From: Mycobacterium sp. SMC-4
Lineage (GTDB): Bacteria > Actinomycetota > Actinomycetes > Mycobacteriales > Mycobacteriaceae
Direction of reading: 5' to 3'
Assembly (NCBI RefSeq): GCF_025263265.1
Contig: NZ_CP079869.1
Coordinates: forward strand, 2,790,001-2,854,000
DNA: 64,000 bases
Position numbers and translations under genes: made by a program. Within the stretch, counting starts at the first letter, position 1. Every line of letters starts with the position of its first letter. Positions 19,190-28,300 of the stretch are shown here, one piece after another. The notes beneath the pieces were generated by a model that saw nothing but the letters and a program-made list of their open reading frames with translations, made no database searches and had not been told where the DNA came from.

Positions 19190-20404
19190 ATGGCGCCGGA
19201 CCGTCTGGATGTCAACGGGGCGCCCACGAGGCGAGCGCGGGTGGCCATTGCCGCGGTGTTCCTCACCAACGGCGCGCTGTTCGCCAATCTGCTGCCTCGG
19301 TACCCGGAGATCAAGACCGACCTGACGATGTCCAATGCGCTCTACGGCGCTGCGGTGGCCTCGTTCTCGGCCGGCGCGCTGCTGGCCGGGCTGACCGCAG
19401 CCGCCATGATCCGCCGCTTCCGCTCCGCGCCGGTGGCGTTGGTCACCACCTATCTGCTCGCGGGGTTCCTGGTGGCCGCCGCGGCCGCACCTTCACCAGC
19501 GCTCTTCGCCGCCGCCCTGTTCGTCGCCGGGGCCAGCGATGCCGTCACGGATGTGGCCCAGAATGTCAACGGCCTTCGGCTGCAACGCCACTACGGACGT
19601 TCGATCATCAACTCGCTGCACGCGGTGTGGGCGCTGGGCGCCATCCTCGGTGGGCTGATGGGCGCAACGGCCATTGCGCTCGACGTGCCGCGGACCGCGC
19701 ACCTCGGGGTGGCTGCGGTCGTGTTCTGCATCGTTGTCACCGTGGCCTATAGAGATCTGCTGAAGGGGCCGGATCACGAGCAGCACCCGTCGGCGGCAAC
19801 ATCCGGCAGGCGGGAGCGCCATCCGGCGGTCTACCTGTCGTTACTGGTGCTGGTCCTCATCGCTATCGCCGGTATCACCGTCGAGGACGCCGGAAACACC
19901 TGGGCGACATTGTATTTGCGGGACAGTCTGGGGGCACCGGCCGCCGTGGCCCCGATGGGCTATGTCGCACTGGTGACGTTCATGTTCATCGGACGGGTGA
20001 CTGGTGACCGACTCGTCGACCGGTTCGGGGAACGCGCTGTGGTCCGGTGCGGGGGATTGCTGGCCGCCACCGGAATGGGAGCGGCCCTGGCGTTCCCGTC
20101 GGTACCGTTGACCATCGTCGGCTTTGCCTTGGCAGGCCTGGGTGTGGCCACCGTCGTGCCCGCGGCGATGCGCGCGGCTGACGAGCTGCCGGGCCTGCGC
20201 GCGGGTACCGGGCTGACCATCCTGAGTTGGTTGATGCGTGGCGGACTGCTGGGCGCCCCGCTGCTGGTCGGGGTGATTGCCGACGCGACCAGCCTGCGCT
20301 TGGGTCTGCTCACGGTGCCGGTCGCCGGTGTGGCGCTGGTCGCATTGGCCGGCGCGCTCAGTGCGCCGCGCCGACGAGCCCCGAGTCGTCGGCATTTGCA
20401 GTGA
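19190..20404 (+). CDS. MFS transporter (YbjJ-like)
   Basis: 404 residues with 12 predicted membrane helices. The N-terminal region RARVAIAAVFLTNGALFANLLPRYPEIKTDLTMSNALYGAAVASFSAGALLAG is characteristic of the YbjJ-type MFS group. A central cytoplasmic loop (DLLKGPDHEQHPSAATSGRRERHP) separates the halves, and GRVTGDRLVDRFGERAVVRCGG repeats the loop 2-3 motif in the second half. Substrate unknown; efflux is likely for the group. Divergent from malQ. Confidence 0.8.
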   Translation: MAPDRLDVNGAPTRRARVAIAAVFLTNGALFANLLPRYPEIKTDLTMSNALYGAAVASFSAGALLAGLTAAAMIRRFRSAPVALVTTYLLAGFLVAAAAAPSPALFAAALFVAGASDAVTDVAQNVNGLRLQRHYGRSIINSLHAVWALGAILGGLMGATAIALDVPRTAHLGVAAVVFCIVVTVAYRDLLKGPDHEQHPSAATSGRRERHPAVYLSLLVLVLIAIAGITVEDAGNTWATLYLRDSLGAPAAVAPMGYVALVTFMFIGRVTGDRLVDRFGERAVVRCGGLLAATGMGAALAFPSVPLTIVGFALAGLGVATVVPAAMRAADELPGLRAGTGLTILSWLMRGGLLGAPLLVGVIADATSLRLGLLTVPVAGVALVALAGALSAPRRRAPSRRHLQ

Positions 20405-20470
20405 TCGTCGGCCTATTCTGGGAGCCACCGACTTCTCGGGCGAGCCGCGTGGGCGGAGACGATCAAGCCC

Positions 20471-20492
20471 GCTGGTACAGTTACGTACCAGC
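20471..20492. promoter_or_regulatory. 22-bp perfect palindrome, TetR-type operator candidate
   Basis: GCTGGTAC (20471-20478) and GTACCAGC (20485-20492) are perfect inverted repeats separated by 6 bases. The site lies 21 bases before the carboxylesterase start codon, where a repressor would block initiation or elongation. No regulator gene is adjacent. Confidence 0.55.
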
Positions 20493-20513
20493 AATTGATT
20501 CGAGGAGCTCGGC

Positions 20514-22085
20514 ATGACCGCGGAGGCGACAACCCGCAGCGACCAGGTGACGAGGCCGGTCGTCGACACCACCTACGGCCCGGTGCGCGGCGTCGACGAC
20601 GGAACCGTCAAGGTATGGAAAGGGATCCGGTATGCCGCCGCCCCGGTAGGGGATCTGCGGTGGCGCGCTCCGCAGCCCCCGGCGCGGTGGACCGAGCCCG
20701 CCGACGCCAGTCGGGTCAGCCCAGTGTGTCCGCAGCCCACCGACGCCCAGCTGCCCATCGACCTCGGCGCCCCGCAAGGCGAGGACTTTCTGACGCTCAA
20801 CATCTGGGCCCCGCCAGGCACCGAGGCCGGCGACGAGAAGCCCGTCATGGTGTGGGTGCATGGCGGCGCCTACGTGCTGGGGGCGGCCAGCCAACCGCTC
20901 TACCACGGTCGCCGACTCGCCGTCGAAGGCGACGTTGTGGTCGTCACCATCAACTACCGGCTCGGCGCGCTGGGGTTTCTGGAATTGCCGACCGTCGGCG
21001 CCGACTCCGACCAGTTCACCACCAACGTCGGGGTACGCGATGTGCTGGCCGCCCTGCAATGGGTCTCCGACAACATCGCCGCCTTCGGCGGTGCCTCCCA
21101 CCAGGTCACCGTGTTCGGCGAGTCGGCCGGCGGTGCGATTGTCACCACCCTGCTGGCCAGCCCGGCAGCAGGCGGGTTGTTCCACGCTGCCATCGCCCAG
21201 AGCCCGCCGGTCACCTCGTCCTATGAATCGGACCGCGCTCGCCGGGTCGCCGAACGATTCCTCGATGTCGTCGGTGTGGGCCCCCGCGATATCGCCGAGT
21301 TGACCCGGCTACCGATTCAGACCGTCGTCGCCGCGTCGCGCAAGGTATTCGACGAGATCCCGGTGCGTACCCCAGGGACCCTGGCGTTCGCCCCGATCGT
21401 GGACGGCGATGTCGTGCCGGACTACCCGGTGCGCGTCGCGCAGTCCGGCAACACCCACCCGGTGCCGCTGATCATCGGCACCAACAAGCACGAAGCGGCG
21501 CTTTTCCGGTACATGAAACAACCGCTGATGCCGATCACTCCCGAGTCGGTCAAGGCCATGTTCGCCGAGATCGCCGCCGAACAGCCAGAGCTGCCGCTAC
21601 CCAGCGAAGATGAGCTGAAAGACACCTACCGCGGTCGCGGAAAAAGCAGCGGAATGCGGGTCTCCAGCGACATCGGCTTCCGGATGCCCTCGATCTGGTT
21701 CGCCGACGGGCATCGCGCCGCCGCCCCCGTCTACCTGTACCGGTTCGACTTCTCCACCCCGCTGCTGCGTGCGGTGGGACTGCACGCCGCCCACGCCACC
21801 GAACTGCCTTATGTCTGGGGCAATCTGAGGGCGGGTCGCAAAGATCCGACCTTCGCCCTCGGCGGACTCAAGGCGGGTAAGGAGGTCTCCCGCCGCCTGC
21901 GCGCGCGCTGGACCAACTTTGCCCGCACCGGGCAACCGTCTGCTGCCCCCGGGGAGCCGCAGTGGGATCCCTATGACGACGACCGGCGCGCCACCCTGGT
22001 GATCGACAAGCAAGACAGTGTCGTGCACGACCTCGATGCACCTGTGCGCCGCGCCTGGGGTGACGACATCCTGAGCTTCCGTTAG
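20514..22085 (+). CDS. Type B carboxylesterase (LipT-like)
   Basis: 523 residues, alpha/beta hydrolase of the carboxylesterase type B family. Marks: GIRYAAAPVGDLRWRAPQPP, EDFLTLNIWAP, oxyanion-hole HGGAYVLGAAS, nucleophile GESAGG with Ser204, and AAHATELPYVWGN carrying the catalytic His region. It hydrolyses carboxylic esters and acts in the cytoplasm, since no signal peptide is visible. Likeness to M. tuberculosis LipT (Rv2045c) is from memory. Ribosome site GAGGAG. It is followed after 17 bases by the hydroxylase family gene, so they may be co-transcribed under the upstream palindrome. Confidence 0.88.
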   Translation: MTAEATTRSDQVTRPVVDTTYGPVRGVDDGTVKVWKGIRYAAAPVGDLRWRAPQPPARWTEPADASRVSPVCPQPTDAQLPIDLGAPQGEDFLTLNIWAPPGTEAGDEKPVMVWVHGGAYVLGAASQPLYHGRRLAVEGDVVVVTINYRLGALGFLELPTVGADSDQFTTNVGVRDVLAALQWVSDNIAAFGGASHQVTVFGESAGGAIVTTLLASPAAGGLFHAAIAQSPPVTSSYESDRARRVAERFLDVVGVGPRDIAELTRLPIQTVVAASRKVFDEIPVRTPGTLAFAPIVDGDVVPDYPVRVAQSGNTHPVPLIIGTNKHEAALFRYMKQPLMPITPESVKAMFAEIAAEQPELPLPSEDELKDTYRGRGKSSGMRVSSDIGFRMPSIWFADGHRAAAPVYLYRFDFSTPLLRAVGLHAAHATELPYVWGNLRAGRKDPTFALGGLKAGKEVSRRLRARWTNFARTGQPSAAPGEPQWDPYDDDRRATLVIDKQDSVVHDLDAPVRRAWGDDILSFR

Positions 22086-22102
22086 CGGGAGGCGGACTGC
22101 GT

Positions 22103-23032
22103 ATGGATCTCCTCAACGCCCTGCCCCCACAGATGCGCGAGCCGGTACTGTTCGCCGTCCCGTTCTTCCTGCTGTTGCTGGCCATCGAGTGGACAGCGGC
22201 GCGCAAGCTCGAACACCTCGCCGATGCCGACCGCCCTGGGCGTGGCGCCCACCTGACCCGCGATTCGTGGGCCAGCGTGTCCATGGGTCTGGTGTCGATG
22301 CTGACGATGAGTGCATGGAAGTTCTTGGCACTGTTGGGATATGCGGCGATCTACACCTATGTGGCGCCCTGGCAGCTGTCGGCCACGCAGTGGTACACCT
22401 GGGTGATCGCTCTGGTCGGGGTGGACCTGTTGTTCTACCTCTATCACCGGATGGCCCACCGGGTGCGCCTGGTGTGGGCCACCCACCAGGCGCACCACTC
22501 CAGCGAGTACTTCAACTTCGCCACCGCATTGCGCCAGAAGTGGAACAACAGCGGCGAGATCCTGATGTGGCTGCCGTTGCCGCTGCTGGGCGTGCCGCCG
22601 TGGATGGTGTTCTTTGCCTTCTCGATCAGCTTGATCTACCAGTTCTGGATCCACACCGAACGCATCGGCACCCTGTGGCGTCCCATCGAGTTCCTCTTCA
22701 ACACACCGTCACATCACCGGGTGCACCACGGGATGGACGCCGAATACCTGGACAAGAACTACGGCGGCATCCTGATCATCTGGGATCGCCTGTTCGGCAC
22801 GTTCCAGCCGGAGACGTTCCGGCCGCATTACGGGCTGACCAAGCCGGTCGGAACCTTCAACATCTGGAAACTGCAGACTCACGAGTACGTGGCGATCGGC
22901 CGCGATGTCCGCGGCGCACGCCGACTGCGGGACCGACTCGGCTTCGTCTTCGGCCCACCCGGATGGCAGCCGGCGCCGGCACCCGCGTCAAAGCCGGCGA
23001 CAACGCTGACGACCTCCGATGCCGCGACGTAG
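22103..23032 (+). CDS. Sterol desaturase / fatty acid hydroxylase family membrane protein
   Basis: 309 residues with four to five membrane helices. The histidine clusters of the di-iron FA_hydroxylase family are complete: HRMAH, HQAHHSS, and SHHRVHH near the C-terminal side. The YNFATALRQKW-like segment and NTPSHHRVHHGMDAEYLDKNYGGILIIWDRLFGTF match the family well. It should hydroxylate or desaturate a lipid at the membrane, but the substrate is unknown. The last 14 bases overlap the start region of the FAD oxidoreductase gene. Confidence 0.88.
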   Translation: MDLLNALPPQMREPVLFAVPFFLLLLAIEWTAARKLEHLADADRPGRGAHLTRDSWASVSMGLVSMLTMSAWKFLALLGYAAIYTYVAPWQLSATQWYTWVIALVGVDLLFYLYHRMAHRVRLVWATHQAHHSSEYFNFATALRQKWNNSGEILMWLPLPLLGVPPWMVFFAFSISLIYQFWIHTERIGTLWRPIEFLFNTPSHHRVHHGMDAEYLDKNYGGILIIWDRLFGTFQPETFRPHYGLTKPVGTFNIWKLQTHEYVAIGRDVRGARRLRDRLGFVFGPPGWQPAPAPASKPATTLTTSDAAT

Positions 23033-24452
23033 TCTGCGCACTGTGCAGACCGTTTTCGATGCCCGGGTCGATTCAGCCCTGATCGACCGCGCACTGTCTG
23101 AGACCGCATTCGGGTCGATGTGGCTCGATGTGGTCGCGCGGCCCGAATTCGGCACCCCGGCGGGACCGGTCACCTGCGACCTGCTGGTGATCGGTGGCGG
23201 CTACACCGGGTTGTGGAGTGCACTGCACGCTGCTCGTCGACATCCCGACCGCCGCATCGTGTTGATCGAGGCCGACCGGATCGGGTGGGCCGCATCGGGA
23301 CGCAACGGCGGTTTCGTCGACGCCAGCCTCACCCACGGCTATGACAACGGGAAATCTCGCTGGCCCGAGGACATCGACCTGCTCGAGACGATGGGGATCG
23401 AGAACCTCGACGCGATGGGTGCCGAACTCGACGAGTTGGGCCTCGACGCCGAATGGCAGCGCACCGGGATGCTGTCGGTGGCTACCGAACCGCACCAGGT
23501 CCAGTGGCTGCGCGAGGCGGCCGATGAAGGCCAAGGTCGGTTTCTCGATCTGCGAGAGGTGCGTGCCGAAGTGCACTCGCCGACCTACCTGGCGGGCTTG
23601 TACAGCCCTGACTCGTGTGCGCTGGTGCACCCGGCCAAGCTCGCCCTCGAACTGGCCCGAGCCTGTCGCGACTCAGGTGTCGAGATTTTCGAACACACCA
23701 CCGCCGCCAAGATCGTCTCCGGCGGCGCCGCGCTGCGCGTGCACACCGACGGACCAGTGATCACCTGCCGCCACGTTGTGCTGGGCACCAACGTGTTTCC
23801 CAGCCTGCTGCGGCGCAATCGGCTCTACACCGTGCCGGTGTACGACTACGTGCTCGCCACCGAACCGCTGACCGAGGCCCAGCTCGACCGCATCGGGTGG
23901 CAGGGACGTCAAGGCATCGGTGATTCGGCCAACCAGTTCCACTATTACCGCCTGTCGGCGGACAACCGGATCGTCTGGGGCGGATACGACGCCGTCTACC
24001 ACTACGGCCGACGCGTCGAAGCGGCCTACGAGGACCGGGCAGAGACCTACCGACGGTTGGCTGCGCACTTCTTCCTGACCTTCCCGCAACTCGATGACGT
24101 CCGGTTCAGCCATCGGTGGGCCGGGGCCATCGACACCAACACCCGGTTCTGCGCGCACTGGGGACTGGCCCGTGAAGGTCGCGTCGCCTACGTCAACGGC
24201 TTCACCGGGCTGGGGGTGGGCGCGGCGCGGTTCGCTGCCGACGTCTGCCTGGACCTACTCGACGGTGAGGACACCCCGCGCACCCGTTTGCAGATGGTGC
24301 GTCGTAAGCCGCTGCCGTTCCCTCCCGAACCGCTGGCTTCAGTAGGTATCCAGGCCACCCGCTGGTCGCTGGACCGTGCCGACCATAACGGTGGGCGCCG
24401 TAATCTTCTGCTGCGCACCCTCGACGCTGCAGGCCTGGGCTTCGACTCATAG
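23019..24452 (+). CDS. FAD-dependent oxidoreductase (DAO family, GlpO/OrdL-like)
   Basis: 477 residues from the ATG; a GTG at 23043 (VQTVFDAR) is an equally plausible start. Rossmann motif DLLVIGGGYTGLWSALHAARRHP, then EADRIGWAASGRNGGFVDASLTHGY, typical of the DadA/OrdL-type amine oxidases, and a C-terminal FAD contact YVNGFTGLGVGAARFAADV. It probably oxidises a secondary amine or amino acid with hydride transfer to FAD. It overlaps the preceding hydroxylase gene by 14 bases, so translation may be coupled. Confidence 0.82.
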   Translation: MPRRSLRTVQTVFDARVDSALIDRALSETAFGSMWLDVVARPEFGTPAGPVTCDLLVIGGGYTGLWSALHAARRHPDRRIVLIEADRIGWAASGRNGGFVDASLTHGYDNGKSRWPEDIDLLETMGIENLDAMGAELDELGLDAEWQRTGMLSVATEPHQVQWLREAADEGQGRFLDLREVRAEVHSPTYLAGLYSPDSCALVHPAKLALELARACRDSGVEIFEHTTAAKIVSGGAALRVHTDGPVITCRHVVLGTNVFPSLLRRNRLYTVPVYDYVLATEPLTEAQLDRIGWQGRQGIGDSANQFHYYRLSADNRIVWGGYDAVYHYGRRVEAAYEDRAETYRRLAAHFFLTFPQLDDVRFSHRWAGAIDTNTRFCAHWGLAREGRVAYVNGFTGLGVGAARFAADVCLDLLDGEDTPRTRLQMVRRKPLPFPPEPLASVGIQATRWSLDRADHNGGRRNLLLRTLDAAGLGFDS

Positions 24453-24464
24453 CACCCGCCGCCC

Positions 24465-24503
24465 TGTAACACGGCTTTATCGAACCGCGATGAGCCAGTT
24501 ACA
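24465..24503. terminator. Possible hairpin after the FAD oxidoreductase gene
   Basis: TGTAAC (24465-24470) pairs with GTTACA (24498-24503), and GGCT (24473-24476) pairs with AGCC (24493-24496). The stem is interrupted by a one-base bulge and has no T-tract. Could also be an operator for the protease gene 86 bases downstream. Confidence 0.3.
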
Positions 24504-24588
24504 CCAGCCGCCACCGCGGGTATCTAGCGATATCGGCGCACACGCGGCGTAGCCAATACCTCATCACACGGGGAGAGCGGAGGAGGCT

Positions 24589-25311
24589 GTGTCTGTTCGG
24601 TCGTCGAAGGGATCGCTGCGGCACGTGCTGCAGGCTCTGCTGATCGCCCTGGCGCCGGTGATCGCGTTGGTGGTGCCGATGACCCCGGCCAACGCCGAGC
24701 CCGGCGTGCTGGTGCATCCCGGTATGGAGATTCACCAGGACTCGGTGCTGTGCACCCTCGGCTGGGTGGACCCACAGACGCGCATCGCCTATACCGCCGG
24801 TCACTGCCGAGCGTCCGGGACCGTCACCGACAAGCACGGGACCTTCATCGGGGCCCAAGGCCCGTACCGTGACAACACCCCGGACGGCACCACCGTCGAC
24901 ACCAACCACCAGATCACCGACTGGCAGGTCATCAACTTGGCTCCCGAGGTCGTGATCAACAACGTGCTGCCCGGCGGCAAGGTGCTGGTGACCGACCCGT
25001 CGGTGCTGCCGGTGAAGGGAATGCCGGTGTGTCACTTCGGTGTCGTGACGGGGGAGAGTTGCGGCACCGTCGAGTCGGTCAACAACGGCTGGTTCACCAT
25101 GGCCAACGGTGTCGTGAGCCGCAAAGGGGATTCCGGCGGGCCGGTCTACACGCCCACCCCTGACGGGCGCACCGTGCTGATCGGCATCTTCAACAGCACC
25201 TGGGGCACCTTCCCGGCCGCGGTGTCCTGGCAGGTTGCCAAACAGCAAGCGCAAGAGGACACCATCTCGGCAGCCGCGGCGACGATGGCCGCCGTGCAAG
25301 CGCAGCCGTAG
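24589..25311 (+). CDS. Secreted chymotrypsin-family (S1) serine protease
   Basis: 240 residues from a GTG with a strong ribosome site (GGAGGAGG). Signal peptide 1-36 (cleavage after ANA). The catalytic triad is complete: His72 in TAGHC, Asp111 in ITDWQV, Ser182 in GDSGGP. Cysteines 55/73 and 148/158 can form the two expected disulfides. The short, streptogrisin-like domain without propeptide matches small mycobacterial exported trypsin-like proteins. It ends 24 bases before the end of the convergent giant repeat gene; whether it acts on that protein is not known. Confidence 0.85.
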   Translation: MSVRSSKGSLRHVLQALLIALAPVIALVVPMTPANAEPGVLVHPGMEIHQDSVLCTLGWVDPQTRIAYTAGHCRASGTVTDKHGTFIGAQGPYRDNTPDGTTVDTNHQITDWQVINLAPEVVINNVLPGGKVLVTDPSVLPVKGMPVCHFGVVTGESCGTVESVNNGWFTMANGVVSRKGDSGGPVYTPTPDGRTVLIGIFNSTWGTFPAAVSWQVAKQQAQEDTISAAAATMAAVQAQP

Positions 25312-25335
25312 TCTTCTTGAGGTTCTGCCAGTTGG

Positions 25336-28300
25336 TCAGAAGTCTCTGTCGTGTGAACCGGTCTCGGTAACTGGTGTGGTCAGGATGAGGTTGCCGGCGA
25401 GGTCGGTCAGATTCGCCGGCGGGGTCCACCTCATATCGCCGGGGCCCCAGGCGGTGGTGCGGTTGATGGTCAGGAAATTCGGTGTGGTGTAGTTCCCGAG
25501 TACGACGGTGATGGTGTTACCGGTCATCGTCATCGTCGACGGCGTCCCGGTTAACCCGTAGTAGATGGTGCCTCCGATCAAGCCGTTGACGTAGTCTCCG
25601 CGTCCCAGGTCGACCGATCCCAGCAGCGGGGTGGTGTTGGTTGCGTCGAAGATCTGAAGAGTATCTCGACCGGTCGCAATGCCCAAGAAGCTGTCGTCGT
25701 AGACCCGCACCACGACATTGGTGGTGCTGCCGTCCCATCCGGCAAGAACCGAGTTCGGATCGATCGGCTCGCTGAAGGTGAACACGATGGTGTCGCTTTG
25801 CTGGATCAGGCTCGTGGTGCCACCACCGTTGCCGGCCTGCACATCGGTCACGCTGGGTCTGACGTTGTCGATGACGGTGATCGTCACGGTCGCGACGTTG
25901 CCGTTGGTGATGCCGTCGATGACGGTGTAGGTGAACGAGTCGGTGCCGTTGTAGCCCGAGCTTGGGGTGTAGGTGAATGAGCCGTTGGCGTTGAGGGTCA
26001 GGCTGCCGTGGGCGGGTCCACTGACCATCGTGACCGTCAATGTGTCGCCGTCGACGTCGGTGTCGTTGGCCAGCACGCCGGATACCGCGTTGACGCTCAA
26101 CGCAATGCCCTGGTTGGTGCTGTAACTGTCGTTGTTTGCGACGGGGGCATCGTTGACCGGGGACACTGTGATGCTTACCAACGCGAGCGTGCTGGTCGCC
26201 TGGCCGTCCGATGCGGTGTAGGTGAACGAATCCGCACCGTGGAAATCCGGATTCGGGACGTAGGTAAAAGACCCATCGGCGTAGAACACCAGCGCGCCAT
26301 GAGCCGGGCCGGTCACGATGGTCGCGGTCAGCGAATCACCCTCGGCATCAGAGTCATTGGTCAGCACGTTGCCGTTCAGCACCGCATCCTCGTTGACGGT
26401 GAAGTTGTCATTCACTGCGACCGGCGCGTCGTTGACTGGGTTTACGGTGATGGTCACGGTGGCGGTGCCGCTCGTGGCTTGGCCATCAGATGCGATGTAG
26501 GTAAATGAATCCGGGCCGTGGTAGTCGGTGTGGGGCGTGTAGGTGAACGAGCCGTTCGGGTTCAGGGTCAGGGTGCCGTGGGCTGGTCCGCTAACGAGAG
26601 TGACTGTGAGGGTGTCGCCGTCGATATCAGTGTCGTTGGTGAGCACGTTGCCGACCAGGACGGTGTCCTCGTCGGTGGCGAAGGTGTCGTTGTTCGCGAC
26701 CGGAGCGTCGTTGACCGCAGTGACGGTGATCGTCACGGTGGCACCACCACTGGCGGCTTGGCCGTCAGACGCGGTATAGGTAAACGAATCCGATCCGTGG
26801 AAGTCGGCATCCGGGGTATAGGTAAACGACCCATCCGGGTTGAGCACCAGGCTGCCGTTGGCCGGCCCCACCTCGAGTGTGACGGTCAGATCATCACCAT
26901 CGATGTCGGTGTCATTGGTCAGCACATTGCCGACCAGGACGGTGTCCTCATCGACGGTGAACGCATCATCCACAGCGACCGGGGCGTCATTCACGGCAGT
27001 GACGGTGATCGTCACGAGAGCGGGGTCGCTGGTGGCGGTGCCGTCAGAGGCGGTGTAGGTAAACGAATCCGAACCGTGGAAATCCGGGTTCGGGGTGTAG
27101 GTAAACGAACCATCCGCATTCAGCACCAGCGACCCGTTGCTCGGGCCGGCCACCAACTCGACAGTCAACTGGTCGCCATCGACGTCGCTGTCGTTGGTCA
27201 GCACATTGCCGGTAAGGACGGTGTCCTCATCGACCGTGAACGCATCATCCACAGCGACGGGGGTGTCGTTGACCGCGGTGACCGTGATGGTCACCGTGGC
27301 CACATCGCTGGTGGCGGTGCCGTCGCTGGCGGTGTAGGTGAACGAGTCCGATCCGTGGAAGTCGGCGTCGGGGGTGTAGGTAAACGAACCATCCGCGTTG
27401 AGTACCAGCGACCCGTTGCTCGGGCCGTTGACGAGTTCGACGGTCAACTGGTCACCGTCGATGTCGGTGTCGTTGGTGAGCACATTCCCAACCAGGACGG
27501 TGTCCTCATCGGTGGTGAAGCTGTCGTCATTGGCGACCGGGCTGTCATTCACTGCAGTGACCGTGATGGTCACCGTGGCAACACCACTCGTCGCGGCGCC
27601 GTCATGAGCGGTGTAGGTGAACGAGTCCGTGCCGTGGAAATTAGTGTCCGGGGTATAGGTAAACGACCCATCAGGGTTGAGCACCAGCGACCCGTTGGCC
27701 GGGCCGACGACGAGCTCGACGGTCAACTGGTCACCGTCGATGTCGGTGTCGTTGGTGAGCACATTCCCAACCAGGAAGGTGTCCTCATCGGTGGTGAAGC
27801 TGTCGTCATTGGCGACCGGGCTGTCATTCACTGCAGTGACCGTGATGGTCACCGTGGCAACACCACTCGCTGCGAGACCATCTGAAGCCGTGTAGGTAAA
27901 CGAATCGCTGCCGTGGAAATCAGTGTCCGGGGTGTAGGCAAACGAACCATCCGCATTCAACACCAGGCTGCCGTTGCTCGGGCCGGCCACGAGCTCGACG
28001 GTCAGGTCATCACCATCGACATCGCTGTCGTTGGTGAGCACATTGCCCAGCAGGACGGTGTCCTCATCGACAGTGAAGCCGTCATCATGGGCAACCGGTG
28101 CATCGTTCACTGCAGTGACGGTGATCGTCACGGTGGCAACACCACTCGTCGCGGTGCCGTCGGTGGCGGTGTAGGTGAATGCGTCTATGCCGTGGAAGTC
28201 GGTGTTAGGGGTGTAGGTGAATGAGCCATCGGCATTCAACACCAGGGTGCCGTTGCTCGGGCCGGCCACGAGCTCGACGGTCAGGTCATCACCGTCGATG

